A stretch of 64,000 bases of DNA from Polaribacter batillariae (GCF_017498485.1 NZ_CP071795.1:186001-250000); one strand, 5' to 3'; positions 28,482 through 38,227 are shown, counted from the first letter of the stretch. The notes: a model not told the origin generated them from the sequence alone. Numbers and translations are program-made.

Positions 28482-29012
28482 TTAAACTCCAAGCATAATG
28501 CGCAACTCGCCTATACAATTTCTGTTTCTTGTTTTTATAGTACCTATTGGCATTTCTAATTCTTCTGATGCTTCTTTTTGGGTAAATCCTTTAAAATAAA
28601 TTAATTCTATGATTCTTTTACATTTATCACCTAATTTGGTAACAAATTCTTTTATACCAATTGTATCTGTAGAATTGTCTAAACTTTTACTGGTTTCTAA
28701 TATATCTACGAAAAAATCTGAGTTAAGGTTTTGTTTAGACTGTTTATATTTTTTAGAACGTGTATAGTCTATCGCCGCATTTCTTGCAATATTAAGGATC
28801 CATGTAAAGAAACGCCCTTTTTTAGCACTGTAAGAAGTTGAGTTTTTCCAAGCTTTTATAAAAACATCTTGTGTGATTTCTTGTGCGACATCGTCGTTTT
28901 TAACAATGTTATTTACCACACCAAAAATACTATTGCAATACATATTGTATAGTTTTTCGTAGGCTTTTACATCCTTTTGTTGAAACTCTAAAACTAATTG
29001 TTCTAAATTCAT
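28482..29012 (-). CDS. ECF-type RNA polymerase sigma factor
   Basis: This 176-residue factor has region 2 (YEKLYNMYCNSIFGVV to FFTWILNIARNAAIDYTRS, the core-binding and -10 helices) and region 4 (LIYFKGFTQKEASEELEMPIGTIKTR, the -35 helix-turn-helix). It resembles RpoE/SigK-like factors that pair with RskA-type anti-sigmas, and the partner follows 3 bp after its stop. The caspase-like gene terminator lies just upstream, so this pair has its own promoter. Its regulon is not visible here. Confidence 0.94.
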   Translation of the reverse strand: MNLEQLVLEFQQKDVKAYEKLYNMYCNSIFGVVNNIVKNDDVAQEITQDVFIKAWKNSTSYSAKKGRFFTWILNIARNAAIDYTRSKKYKQSKQNLNSDFFVDILETSKSLDNSTDTIGIKEFVTKLGDKCKRIIELIYFKGFTQKEASEELEMPIGTIKTRNRNCIGELRIMLGV

Positions 29013-29074
29013 ATATTTTATATCTCTGCGAAACTATTAAATTTAATTCATAAATAAATGTTTTTTACAATAAA

Positions 29075-29098
29075 AAAACCTCAAGAACTTGAGGTTTT
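29075..29098 (-). terminator. Terminator of the caspase-like gene
   Basis: AAAACCTCAAG and CTTGAGGTTTT form an 11-bp stem with a minimal loop. On the minus strand it is followed by a T run, right after the stop of the caspase-like gene. Confidence 0.88.
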
Positions 29099-29123
29099 AA
29101 ATTTAGGTTATGGATGTACAAAA

Positions 29124-32100
29124 TTATTTCTTAATAAAAATAAAATCGCCACCTTCGTCTCCTGTTCTACTTATTGGTGCATATTGTGGTTGATTATCGC
29201 CAGTTGTATTGTTAATAACAGGATCTTCTATCATATTAAATAGCTGTCCTGCAGACAAATACTTGTCGTTGTTTTGTTGCAAACGCTTTAATAAATACTT
29301 CATAAAAACACTTTCGTTTGGCACTGTGGTTAGGGTACCACTTGTAATTGCTTTTCTACTAGGTAGCGCATATTTCTTTTGAACTGCTTTAGATGCTTCT
29401 TTATAAGATCTACTCGTTGTTAAAATGCTACCACTAAAACAAGCATCTGCAATTAATAACGTGTGTTTAGAGTTAATGGCTCGTATGTAAGAAACAATGC
29501 TGGTGTTTAAAATTACATTTCCTTCAAATTCCATTTCTGCATCCGAAGGCATCCAATAACCACGTTCGCTTACTTTATCGTAATTTCCATGTCCTGCATA
29601 AAAAATAACTACGTTATCGTTTTTACTTACTTTCTTTTTTAAGTTGTAAAATTCTCTGGTAATTTGGTTTTCTGTTGGGTTTTTTAATACGGTTACATTT
29701 TCTTTCGCAAAAGTGTAATTATTTACCAAAACATCTGCCAAATTTTGTGCATCTCTTATAGGTTTTCCTTGTAAATCTTGAATACTTTTATCTTGGTAGG
29801 TACTTACACCAATTATTAAAGCGTAGTATTTTCCAAAACCAATGTCTAATTTTTCGTTGTTATTTTCGGTAACATCTCCATTATTAATATTTGCTGAATT
29901 TCTTTTTACAACAAATGTTTTTGTAGAAGATGCTTGCTTCATATCTGTGGCTTTTACGACCAAATCGTTTTTTCCGTATTTTAAAGGTACGTTTGCAGAG
30001 AAAGTTCCATTTTCAGATACATTTGCTTCAACCCCATTAATGGTAATTTCGTAAATTCCATCTGAGTCTGTGGCTGTTCCTCGAACTAAAATCTTTTTAG
30101 CTTCAACAATTTTAAAACCTCTTTTTAACTCTACATTTGGTTCTGAAATAACCACCACTGGCGGATTGTTAAAACTGGCAGATTGATAATTAACCTTTAA
30201 ATAATCGATGGCTATTTTTTTATCGTGATAAATGGTATAGCCGAGTTTGTTTCCAAAGAAAGGTTCGAAAGCGGTTTCGTTTACATATTGGTCGTTGATA
30301 TAAAAACGCAACAAACCTCCAGATTTTACAATTTTTAGTTTGTTAGAAAAGTCTTTACCTACTTTAATTGCAGGGGTTTCTGTAAACGGAATTATTTTTT
30401 TATATACATTATTTTCGAATTTTCTAAACATATAACTCCCGTTTCCAGAGAATAAAAAAGAATATTCGTTTGCCGAGTTTTTTCTACCAAAAGTAACTCC
30501 GTATAAACCAGAATTAGAGTTTGTTATTCTGCTAATGGCTGTTTCTATTACAAAATCTTTCTGGGTGTTTATATCGATGCTTCTACTTATAAAAATGCCT
30601 CCTTTTTTCTTTCTGTGTAAAATTAGTTTTCGATTTTCTAGAGCTACAGAATAATCGTCTGCATCTTCTAATTGCCAACCATTTGCATTCGAACTAAAGT
30701 TTTCTGTTAACGGAACAGACAAATCTTTACGGGTTACAATCTGCAAATTATCGTTTTTATTTTTTAAACGATGTATTCGTAAATAATCGACAGCTATTTC
30801 TTGTTTGTTATAAACTACAAAGCCCAATCTATCTCCATAAAAGGGTTCGAAATCTGTTTTGGTTACATATCTATCATTTATAAAATATTTGTAATGGTCG
30901 CCTTCTTTGCGCACTTTTAAAATGTTAGAAGCTCCGTTGTTTTGATTTACAGCAGAAGATTTTGTCCATTTTTCTATAATTTCTTCTTTTCCATCTACTG
31001 TTCTAACAATTTTATAATACCCTGTTCCTGCAATATAAAATCGAAAACTGTTGCCGCCTTCTAAACCCCACATAAAACCAAAAGGGCTGTTGTTTGCGCC
31101 ACTAATTTTATCTAATTTGGCTACAAATTCAAAATCTTTAGAAGTATCGAAATACTTTTTAATATTGGTAGAATAGCCCAATTTTTCTCTTTTATGTGCT
31201 ACGTAATATTTACCATTCGAAATTCTAAAATGGGTATTTACATCGTTTTGTTCTGTCCAATGATTTGTTTTATTATTAAAATCATCGGCAAATAAAACAG
31301 ATTCTACTTCCTTTGCATGGTTAATATTGTAAATGTTTTTATTGTTAGAATTGTTATTTAAATAAGCAATATTTAAATAATCGATTGCGATTTTTTGGGG
31401 CTGAAAAACAGCAAAACCATATCTGTTTCCAGGAAAATTTAAGTTGTAAGCTCTGTAAACTTCTGTATTGTTAATAAAGAAAACATAATCGTTTCCTCTT
31501 TTTTCTAACTTTATTGTATTTGTAGAGAAGTTTTCTTTTTTTATGGCAGAAGAGGCTTTCCAATCTTGTAAAGTTTGTAGCTTGTTATTCGCATATTTAT
31601 CTACGGCAAAACTTCCGCTAGAGGTAATTAAAAATTGGAATTGATTTCCCCCATCTTTACGTCCGAAAATAATACCAAATCCGTTATTTTTTATTCCCGA
31701 AATTTTTTGAATAGAGGTTTCTATTTTAAAATCTTTTTGGGTATCTAAATCTAATGTTTTTGTGGTGGTAAAGCCTTTTTGTCCTTTGTATTCGAAGTAA
31801 TATTTTCCATTATTAATTTCTAAAACAACGTTATTATCGCTAGAAACAGCCCAATGGTTTGTATTGGAATAAAAACTGTCGTAAAGAATTGTTTTTGTTT
31901 TGTAATCGTTATTATTGTTAGCATAATTGGTGTTGTTATTTATAGTAGTACCTGTTTGTTTTACTCGAATATAATCGATAGAAATTTTTTGATTTCGATA
32001 CAGCATAATTGCTGTTTTATTTCCGATAAAGTTTTTATAGCTTTCGGAATAAACCAAAGCATTATTTACATAAAACGATATGGTATTTGCTGTTTTAGAA

Positions 32101-32567
32101 ACCTTTAATACGTTAACACCAAAGTTTCCTGTTTTAATTTTATCGGATTTTGTCCATGCTTTTATGTTTGAATATGTACCGTTATTGGCTTCGGAAATTC
32201 TAAAAAATCCTCCAGAAGTAATTCCAAATTCTTTATAATTATTATCATCTTTAAAATCATATAAAAAAGAGATTGCATAATTATCGACACCAGAAATTTT
32301 TTGAATAGAGGTTTCTATTTCGAAATTAGAATTGGTATTTAAATTGTAAGCAGGAGTAGAAATTCGCCACGATTTTTCGGTTTTTTTATAATCGAAATAA
32401 TACCTACCATTATATACACTAAGTTCTCTATTTGCATTGTTACCTGTTGGCCAGGTACCTTTAGAATTAAATTCTTCTTGATATACGAAAGTGCTGTTAC
32501 TATTCTGACTAATTATTGAAGTAGGTAGTAATAAAAATAAGAATAGTATGTTTTTTAGGATTTTCAT
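29124..32567 (-). CDS. Giant secreted caspase-like (C14) protease with four repeat domains
   Basis: This 1147-residue protein begins with a signal peptide (FLFLLLPTSIIS). It then carries four repeats of about 180-190 residues, each with a FNS/NxxxW start, GKYYF.YK, a KISG.. segment, LK..K...FYIN and IAIDYLR at the end. These look like lectin-like jelly rolls. An Ig-like segment follows (about 810-895), then a caspase domain starting YYALIIGVSTY, with catalytic His about 993 in YAGHGNYD and Cys about 1043 in ADACFSGS. It would cut after basic or acidic residues outside the cytoplasm. It lies 11 bp after a papain-like protease gene in the same operon. Confidence 0.9.
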   Translation of the reverse strand: MKILKNILFLFLLLPTSIISQNSNSTFVYQEEFNSKGTWPTGNNANRELSVYNGRYYFDYKKTEKSWRISTPAYNLNTNSNFEIETSIQKISGVDNYAISFLYDFKDDNNYKEFGITSGGFFRISEANNGTYSNIKAWTKSDKIKTGNFGVNVLKVSKTANTISFYVNNALVYSESYKNFIGNKTAIMLYRNQKISIDYIRVKQTGTTINNNTNYANNNNDYKTKTILYDSFYSNTNHWAVSSDNNVVLEINNGKYYFEYKGQKGFTTTKTLDLDTQKDFKIETSIQKISGIKNNGFGIIFGRKDGGNQFQFLITSSGSFAVDKYANNKLQTLQDWKASSAIKKENFSTNTIKLEKRGNDYVFFINNTEVYRAYNLNFPGNRYGFAVFQPQKIAIDYLNIAYLNNNSNNKNIYNINHAKEVESVLFADDFNNKTNHWTEQNDVNTHFRISNGKYYVAHKREKLGYSTNIKKYFDTSKDFEFVAKLDKISGANNSPFGFMWGLEGGNSFRFYIAGTGYYKIVRTVDGKEEIIEKWTKSSAVNQNNGASNILKVRKEGDHYKYFINDRYVTKTDFEPFYGDRLGFVVYNKQEIAVDYLRIHRLKNKNDNLQIVTRKDLSVPLTENFSSNANGWQLEDADDYSVALENRKLILHRKKKGGIFISRSIDINTQKDFVIETAISRITNSNSGLYGVTFGRKNSANEYSFLFSGNGSYMFRKFENNVYKKIIPFTETPAIKVGKDFSNKLKIVKSGGLLRFYINDQYVNETAFEPFFGNKLGYTIYHDKKIAIDYLKVNYQSASFNNPPVVVISEPNVELKRGFKIVEAKKILVRGTATDSDGIYEITINGVEANVSENGTFSANVPLKYGKNDLVVKATDMKQASSTKTFVVKRNSANINNGDVTENNNEKLDIGFGKYYALIIGVSTYQDKSIQDLQGKPIRDAQNLADVLVNNYTFAKENVTVLKNPTENQITREFYNLKKKVSKNDNVVIFYAGHGNYDKVSERGYWMPSDAEMEFEGNVILNTSIVSYIRAINSKHTLLIADACFSGSILTTSRSYKEASKAVQKKYALPSRKAITSGTLTTVPNESVFMKYLLKRLQQNNDKYLSAGQLFNMIEDPVINNTTGDNQPQYAPISRTGDEGGDFIFIKK

Positions 32568-32578
32568 ACTGTTTGTTT

Positions 32579-34018
32579 TTATTGATGATTCATAGAAATA
32601 AAAATAGGAACAACTTTCGCAGACGAACTTTTGGAAGTTGCTTTAAAGGAAATTTTATTTTTACTAAAAGTAACGTCGTTTCCTTGAAACATTTTATAAG
32701 AAAGTGCTTGTTTTATTCTCGATACAAAATCTCCAGAACCGTATTTTGCTTTGCTAACAATGTTGTTAATGTCTAGTTTTTCTTTGCTGTATAAAACACA
32801 TAAAATATCTTGTCCTGGATGATTGTCGAATTCTATAAAATAATCTTCATTTGGTATGGCAATTTCGCTATTGGTATAATTAAAATAGTCGCTAAAACCA
32901 CCAAAAGGATATAATTTATTGACAGATTTATCGTAAGAACCATAACCAATTAAATATACATAACCTCTTTGTTTGCTGTTTAAATATATTCTAAATTGAG
33001 TTCCAGAAGTATAAGTTTCATTAACTTTATAGGTAGTTTTTGTAGCTTTAACAATGTTAAAGTTTCTTGTAGCTCCTTCGCTTAAACGAACTGGCATGGT
33101 GTTTCCACTACTTAATTTTAAGGTTATTTCTCCTCCTAAATTATTAGATATGTAAGAGTTATTATTATTATTATTATTATTGAAATCGTTATTGTCTTGA
33201 TCCACTAAAACATAAGCTGTTTTTACTTGTCTTTCGAAATCTGCATATTTAATCCAGAAGAAACCATTTTTACCAAATTTGGTTCCCCAGGAATTCATTA
33301 TTTCGAAAGCTCCACCAGCCTTATTGTCATCATAACCAACCACAACCATTGCATGGCCATAAGTTCCATTATTAGGAATCCAAACATTATTATAATCTGT
33401 TTTTAAGTTAGAAAACTTAAATAATCCTATAACTACTGGATTTTTGGTCGAAATTGCTTTTTTTACTTTGCCTGTTAAATTAGTAGGATTGTCCCACCTT
33501 GCCAATCTTTCATAAGTCAAAATTTTATGATTTTTAGCCTTTGTAAATGTATAATTAGTAGGTGTTTTTAAACAAGTTCTATAATCGTAAGGAAAATCTG
33601 CTAATTTAGCAGAACCAAAATTGTTCATTACTTTCATTGCGTTTTCGATATATGCTCCTTGGCATTTAGCATTTACTTTAATTTGATTATAAACAAATGC
33701 TGGCGAAAACGTATTTTGATTTATTTTAGCAGTATTAAACTCCCAATTATTTTTAATGGCATTAGCCATTGTTCTTGCACCATAAGCACTTGCCCAACCC
33801 ACACAAGAACCTTGTGAACCTTGGTTTCCAGGAGTAGGAGTGTAGCCTTTTAAACTATAAGCACGAGGTAGTGCTTTAAAACTTCTGGTAATTAACGGAA
33901 CCGATTGTGGAACTTCGTTGTATAAATTTTCGTCGAATTTAAGTCCCGTGCCAAATTCTTGCGAAGCCATTGTTCCTGATAAAATTATGCAGAAACAAAG
34001 TAGTATTAATCTTTTCAT
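32579..34018 (-). CDS. Secreted C1 (papain-like) cysteine protease with C-terminal DUF4384-like domain
   Basis: The 479-residue protein starts at the ATG at 34018, giving a signal peptide MKRLILLCFCIILSGTMA. The longer frame only adds residues upstream of it. The papain domain has the catalytic Cys (about 72) in NQGSQGSCVGWASAYG, His (about 222) in YGHAMVVVGYDD, and Asn in MNSWGTKFG. An Asn tract encoded by an ATT repeat (33161-33181) links to a C-terminal domain resembling DUF4384 (YVYLIGYG, LYPFGGF, DILCVLYS). It is the first gene of a two-protease operon with the caspase-like gene. Confidence 0.88.
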   Translation of the reverse strand: MKRLILLCFCIILSGTMASQEFGTGLKFDENLYNEVPQSVPLITRSFKALPRAYSLKGYTPTPGNQGSQGSCVGWASAYGARTMANAIKNNWEFNTAKINQNTFSPAFVYNQIKVNAKCQGAYIENAMKVMNNFGSAKLADFPYDYRTCLKTPTNYTFTKAKNHKILTYERLARWDNPTNLTGKVKKAISTKNPVVIGLFKFSNLKTDYNNVWIPNNGTYGHAMVVVGYDDNKAGGAFEIMNSWGTKFGKNGFFWIKYADFERQVKTAYVLVDQDNNDFNNNNNNNNSYISNNLGGEITLKLSSGNTMPVRLSEGATRNFNIVKATKTTYKVNETYTSGTQFRIYLNSKQRGYVYLIGYGSYDKSVNKLYPFGGFSDYFNYTNSEIAIPNEDYFIEFDNHPGQDILCVLYSKEKLDINNIVSKAKYGSGDFVSRIKQALSYKMFQGNDVTFSKNKISFKATSKSSSAKVVPIFISMNHQ

Positions 34019-34069
34019 TTTCTGTGTTTTAGAGTTACACAACAAAAATGAGAAAACTACAAAGTAAAA

Positions 34070-34093
34070 AAAATACGTCATATGACGTATTTT
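34070..34093 (-). terminator. Perfect 24-bp palindrome with T run, terminator of the exonuclease gene
   Basis: AAAATACGTCAT is followed by its exact reverse complement. On the minus strand it is followed by eight Ts, which fits termination of the upstream exonuclease gene. It also lies about 52 bases before the protease start, so an operator role is possible. Confidence 0.7.
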
Positions 34094-34114
34094 AAGAGTT
34101 TTTATTGATAAAAA

Positions 34115-35194
34115 TTACAACCGAATTATCTTTTGAACTTTATTTTTATTCAAATAATTTTTAATAATTGCTTTGGCTAACTCTTTATTTTCGATTGTGG
34201 TAAGCAACGTTTTTAAAATGTCTAATTTATTTTCTTGATATGCCAAATTTGTATAACCATAGCCAAAAACGTTGTTATTTTCTATTAAAATAATGGCATG
34301 TTCTTCAACTTCTCTTCCTTTGTCGATAATAATAAAATTGTCGTTGTTAAAATTTTGATGAAAAGGTTTTCTTTTTTTCTTAAAATTGTACTTTGGCGAA
34401 AGTGTTTCTAATTCTATATAATATTTTAAACGTGTAAAAAGTTCGTTTCCAGTTTTTTCGAAAGATATAGAATTTGCTCTGTCTTGAATTTTAATAGACC
34501 TTTTCGTATCTTTTAAAAACAACTTGTTTACTTCTGCTTTTATATTTTTTCCACGTCCAATAAAAATAACTTTTCCTTCGGAATCGTGCACGTAAAAAAC
34601 ACCCATTACTTTGGCTGTAGCATCTATTAATTTTTGATGTTTGTCTTTTTCAATTCTTCTATCGTAATATTTTACAGAATTCTGAATGATGTTTTTATGA
34701 ACATCTTTTTCTAACAATAATTTAAATAATTGCACAGTTGCCAAAGCATCTCCAGAGGCTCTGTGTCGATCTGTCATAGGAATTCCTAATGATTTGGTTA
34801 GTTTTCCTAAGCTGTAAGAAGGTTGATCTAATATTAAAGCTTGACTCAATTCTACAGTACACAATGTATTTCTGTTGAAATCGTAACCCAAACGTTCGAA
34901 CTCTGTACTTAAAATTCGATAATCGAAAGAAGTGTTGTGGGCCACCAAAGTACAATCTTTGGTTATTTCTATAATTCTTTTGGCAACTTCGTAAAATTTT
35001 GGTGCATTTCTTAACATGGCATTGTTAATACCTGTTAGTTTTACAACAAATTTTTGAATTTCCTTTTCTGGGTTTATCAAGCTAATAAACTGATCTACAA
35101 TAGCATGTCCGTCGAATTTGTAAATGGCTATTTCTGTAATGCCTTCTTCGTTAAACTTACCTCCAGTTGTTTCAATGTCTAATATTGCGTACAA
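34115..35194 (-). CDS. DnaQ-like 3'-5' exonuclease fused to a GIY-YIG-type domain
   Basis: The 359-residue protein has an N-terminal DEDDh exonuclease domain (about 1-165) with AILDIETTGG, LVAHNTSFDYRIL and HRASGDALAT. This is followed by a UvrC-type GIY-YIG domain (about 195-275) with VFYVHDSEGKVIFIGRGKNIKAEV and ELETLSPKYNF. The canonical GIY/YIG tyrosines are altered (VFYVHD, VIFIGRG), so nuclease activity of the second domain is uncertain. Such fusions resemble Cho-like/epsilon-like repair proteins. It probably acts in DNA repair or proofreading. Confidence 0.9.
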   Translation of the reverse strand: MYAILDIETTGGKFNEEGITEIAIYKFDGHAIVDQFISLINPEKEIQKFVVKLTGINNAMLRNAPKFYEVAKRIIEITKDCTLVAHNTSFDYRILSTEFERLGYDFNRNTLCTVELSQALILDQPSYSLGKLTKSLGIPMTDRHRASGDALATVQLFKLLLEKDVHKNIIQNSVKYYDRRIEKDKHQKLIDATAKVMGVFYVHDSEGKVIFIGRGKNIKAEVNKLFLKDTKRSIKIQDRANSISFEKTGNELFTRLKYYIELETLSPKYNFKKKRKPFHQNFNNDNFIIIDKGREVEEHAIILIENNNVFGYGYTNLAYQENKLDILKTLLTTIENKELAKAIIKNYLNKNKVQKIIRL

Positions 35195-35219
35195 ATCTTT
35201 TTTTTATCGGGGCAATTTA

Positions 35220-35891
35220 TTAATTATAATTTCTACTGCCAAAGATAAAACTTCCTACGCGAACCATTGTACTTCCGTTTTCAATTGCTAGTAAATAGTC
35301 TCCACTCATGCCCATAGAAAGAATGTTAAGTTGGCAATTCTCTGTTTCTGTTTTCAATTTTTGTGCTTCAAAAAAGTGATTTAGCGAAGAAAATTCTTTT
35401 TTTAATTGTTCTTGATTGTTTGTAAATGTGGCCATGCCCATAAAACCAACAATTTTTATATTTTTTAATTCACGCAACTTTTCTGATGCTAAAATAGTTT
35501 CAATATCTTCAAAAGATAATCCGAACTTGGTTTCTTCTTTGGCAATTTTAGCTTGTAACAAACAATGGATAATTCTATCGTGTTTTTTTGCTTGTTTGTT
35601 GATTTCTTTTAAGGTAGAAAATTTATCAACTCCGTGAATTAAATCGACAAAATGCGCCATATATTTTACCTTATTGCTTTGTAAATGACCAATCATATGC
35701 CATTTAATATCTTTGGGTAAAACATCGAATTTTTCTACCATTTCTTGAATTTTATTCTCCCCAAAAACTCGTTGCCCAGCACTATAAGCTTCTTGTAAAT
35801 CTGCAACAGGTTTGGTTTTAGAAACGGCCACTAAAGTTACGTTTTTGGGAATAGAATTTTTTATTTTTTGTAGACTTTCTTTGATACTCAT
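35220..35891 (-). CDS. YggS-family PLP-binding homeostasis protein
   Basis: This 223-residue protein is a single alanine-racemase-like barrel without catalytic activity. The PLP lysine is in LVAVSKTKP. FGENKIQEM, WHMIGHLQSNKV and LSMGMSGDYLLAIENGSTMVRVGSFIFG are family motifs. It buffers pyridoxal phosphate and affects amino-acid metabolism. It lies 25 bp downstream of nothing else in its own direction except DUF1015 (61 bp), so it is probably part of the serC-to-yggS run. Confidence 0.95.
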   Translation of the reverse strand: MSIKESLQKIKNSIPKNVTLVAVSKTKPVADLQEAYSAGQRVFGENKIQEMVEKFDVLPKDIKWHMIGHLQSNKVKYMAHFVDLIHGVDKFSTLKEINKQAKKHDRIIHCLLQAKIAKEETKFGLSFEDIETILASEKLRELKNIKIVGFMGMATFTNNQEQLKKEFSSLNHFFEAQKLKTETENCQLNILSMGMSGDYLLAIENGSTMVRVGSFIFGSRNYN

Positions 35892-35952
35892 TTTTATTTT
35901 TTTTTGATGGAATAATGCATAAAGATTCTAAAACAAGTTTAGAATAACTTTG

Positions 35953-37191
35953 TTAAAACTCATAAATCGTTAATGCACTTCTTAACTTGGGCTCGATATA
36001 AGTAGTTTTTGGTGGCATTAACAAACCAGCATCTACGATTTCTTTCAACTCTTTTATATTTGTAGGCAACATTCCAAACGAAACTTTAAAATCGCCAGCA
36101 TCTACTTTTGTTTTTAGTTCTAAACTATCAGATTTATCTTGCGAATACACAATTTTAGAGTCGTTTCGAATGTCTTCAATTCCTAAAATAGGTCTTAAAA
36201 CGGTGGTGTACAAAATTTGAGCATCTAATTTGCTTAAAGCATCTGTAAAGTTATAGATAGATTTTCGTAAATATAAAGCATAAAAATCACCATTTAAGTA
36301 CATGCTAAAATGATGTTTTTCTTTGGGTTTGTACAATTCTTGCTTTCGATTTTCGATTCTAAAATAGGTATCTAATTCAATTAAAAATTCATCTGAAGTT
36401 AAACCATTTAAATCTCTTATAAATCGATTGAATTCGTAGATTTTCAACTCACTTTCTGGCAGTAAATAACTCATAAAAAAGTTATAATCTTCTTCGCCTG
36501 TATGATTTGCATTTTCTTTTGCCAATCTTTGTGCCAACAAACAAGAAGAAGTAGATCTATGATGCCCATCTGCAATATATAAGGTTTTTACCCCCTTAAA
36601 AGCGGCTGTTATTTTTTCGATATCATTGGCATTATTTACTACCCAAAGTAAATGTAAATCTTTATCAGTTGTAGAGAATTCGTATTCTGCTCTTTGTTCT
36701 TTGTATTTTTTTATGATTGATAAAATCTCATCATTATCAGGATATGTTAGTAATACAGGCTCTGCATTAAAACCAGTATTTTTTAGATAATTTTCGAATA
36801 ATAACTCTCTTGATTTAAGCGTTCCTTCGTGTTTTTTTATGATATTTTGATGGTAATCTTCTACAGAAACTGCAGCAATAATTCCACAAAAAGAATCTGT
36901 AGATGTTATTTTTTGATAGATATAAAAACCTGGTAAATTATCTTTTTGAAAGACATTGTTTTCTTTAAATTCTAAATACCTATTATGCACTAATTTAAAG
37001 CGTAATTCTCCACTAATATCTTGTTTATGATACTTATAACCAGGATTTATTACATGCAAAAACGTATAAGGGTTAAACGCTAATTTAGAATACAACATTT
37101 CTGGAGTATAAACTTCGTACGATTTCGAAGAAACCATGGCGACTTTATCTCTTGTTGCTCTAACCGCTTTAAAAGGTTTTACAGTTGCCAA
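35953..37191 (-). CDS. DUF1015-family protein
   Basis: The 412-residue protein begins MATVKPFKAVRATRDKVAMV, the usual DUF1015 N-terminus. It has the signature LYIADGHHRSTSSCLLAQRLA (about residue 197) and ends LLMPPKTTYIEPKLRSAL. The family often neighbours serA/serC genes, as here: the start lies 1 bp downstream of the SerA-like stop. A kinase-like or serine-phosphorylating role has been suggested for relatives in archaea, but I cannot support one here. Confidence 0.92.
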   Translation of the reverse strand: MATVKPFKAVRATRDKVAMVSSKSYEVYTPEMLYSKLAFNPYTFLHVINPGYKYHKQDISGELRFKLVHNRYLEFKENNVFQKDNLPGFYIYQKITSTDSFCGIIAAVSVEDYHQNIIKKHEGTLKSRELLFENYLKNTGFNAEPVLLTYPDNDEILSIIKKYKEQRAEYEFSTTDKDLHLLWVVNNANDIEKITAAFKGVKTLYIADGHHRSTSSCLLAQRLAKENANHTGEEDYNFFMSYLLPESELKIYEFNRFIRDLNGLTSDEFLIELDTYFRIENRKQELYKPKEKHHFSMYLNGDFYALYLRKSIYNFTDALSKLDAQILYTTVLRPILGIEDIRNDSKIVYSQDKSDSLELKTKVDAGDFKVSFGMLPTNIKELKEIVDAGLLMPPKTTYIEPKLRSALTIYEF

Positions 37192-37192
37192 A

Positions 37193-38143
37193 TTATTTTA
37201 AAAGTTTTATAATTTTATTTGCAATTTCTACTCCAACTCTTTCTTCTGCTTCTATAGTACCAGCTCCAATATGTGGAGATAAAGACAAATCTGGATTCAT
37301 TAATAATTGAACTTCTGGAGTTGGTTCGCTTTCAAAAACATCTAAACCTGCAAATTGTATTTTTCCATCTTTAATCGCATTAACCATCGCAACTTCATTT
37401 AAATTACCACCTCTTGATGTGTTTATAATACCTACACCATCTTTCATTTTTTCTATTTCTTGAGCATCAATTACATAATCTTCTTGATCTGGAACATTAA
37501 TCGTAATAAAATCGGCCTCTTTTAACAGTTCTTCCTTCGAACTCATTTTAATATTAAAATTGACTTTCTGGCCGTTGAAAAAATCTAAAGTAATGCTTTC
37601 AGAATCTATATTTTCGTCTATTGCAATTACTTCCATTCCAATTCCGATGGCAATTTTCGCCACTTCTTGTCCAATGCTTCCAAAACCAATAATTCCTAAT
37701 TTTTTACCACGTAATTCTGTTCCGTTAGAGTATGCTTTTTTTAATTCTCGAAACCTAGAATCGCCTTCTAAAGGCATTTCTCTGTTTGCAGAATGAAGAA
37801 ATCTTACCATTCCAAAAAGATGTGCAAAAACCATTTCTGCTACAGAAATTGTAGATGCTTCTGGTGCATTAATTACATGTAAACCTTTTTCGATGGCGTA
37901 ATCTACATCAATCGTATCCATACCAACACCTGCAAAAGCGATGAGTTTTAAAGACGGACATTCGTCTATTAAATCGTCACGAACTTCGGTTAAACTCTTT
38001 ACAACAAGTGCATCTATATTATGTTCGTTTATATAATTTTCTAATTGATTTTGAGCCACTTTTGTGTTGATAACCTCAAAACCTTCTTTTTCTAAAGCGT
38101 CAATTCCACTTTTTGATAATCCGTCGTTTGCTAATATTTTCAT
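37193..38143 (-). CDS. serA: D-2-hydroxyacid dehydrogenase (3-phosphoglycerate dehydrogenase-like)
   Basis: This 316-residue NAD-dependent enzyme has the dinucleotide motif GFGSIGQEVAKIAIGIGMEVIAID, the catalytic Arg in INTSRGGNLNE, Glu in GLDVFESEP, and His in LSPHIGAGT. It lacks the C-terminal ACT domain of long SerA proteins, as is usual in Bacteroidota. Its place 84 bp downstream of serC and next to DUF1015 argues for phosphoglycerate oxidation in serine synthesis rather than another hydroxyacid. The symbol is assigned on that context. Confidence 0.88.
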   Translation of the reverse strand: MKILANDGLSKSGIDALEKEGFEVINTKVAQNQLENYINEHNIDALVVKSLTEVRDDLIDECPSLKLIAFAGVGMDTIDVDYAIEKGLHVINAPEASTISVAEMVFAHLFGMVRFLHSANREMPLEGDSRFRELKKAYSNGTELRGKKLGIIGFGSIGQEVAKIAIGIGMEVIAIDENIDSESITLDFFNGQKVNFNIKMSSKEELLKEADFITINVPDQEDYVIDAQEIEKMKDGVGIINTSRGGNLNEVAMVNAIKDGKIQFAGLDVFESEPTPEVQLLMNPDLSLSPHIGAGTIEAEERVGVEIANKIIKLLK

Positions 38144-38227
38144 TTTTGTAATCGTGTAATTGTTACTTACTCAAACTTACTATTTTTAGTTTCAAAGTTG
38201 AGCCTTTGTAACTTTGTGACTTATTTT

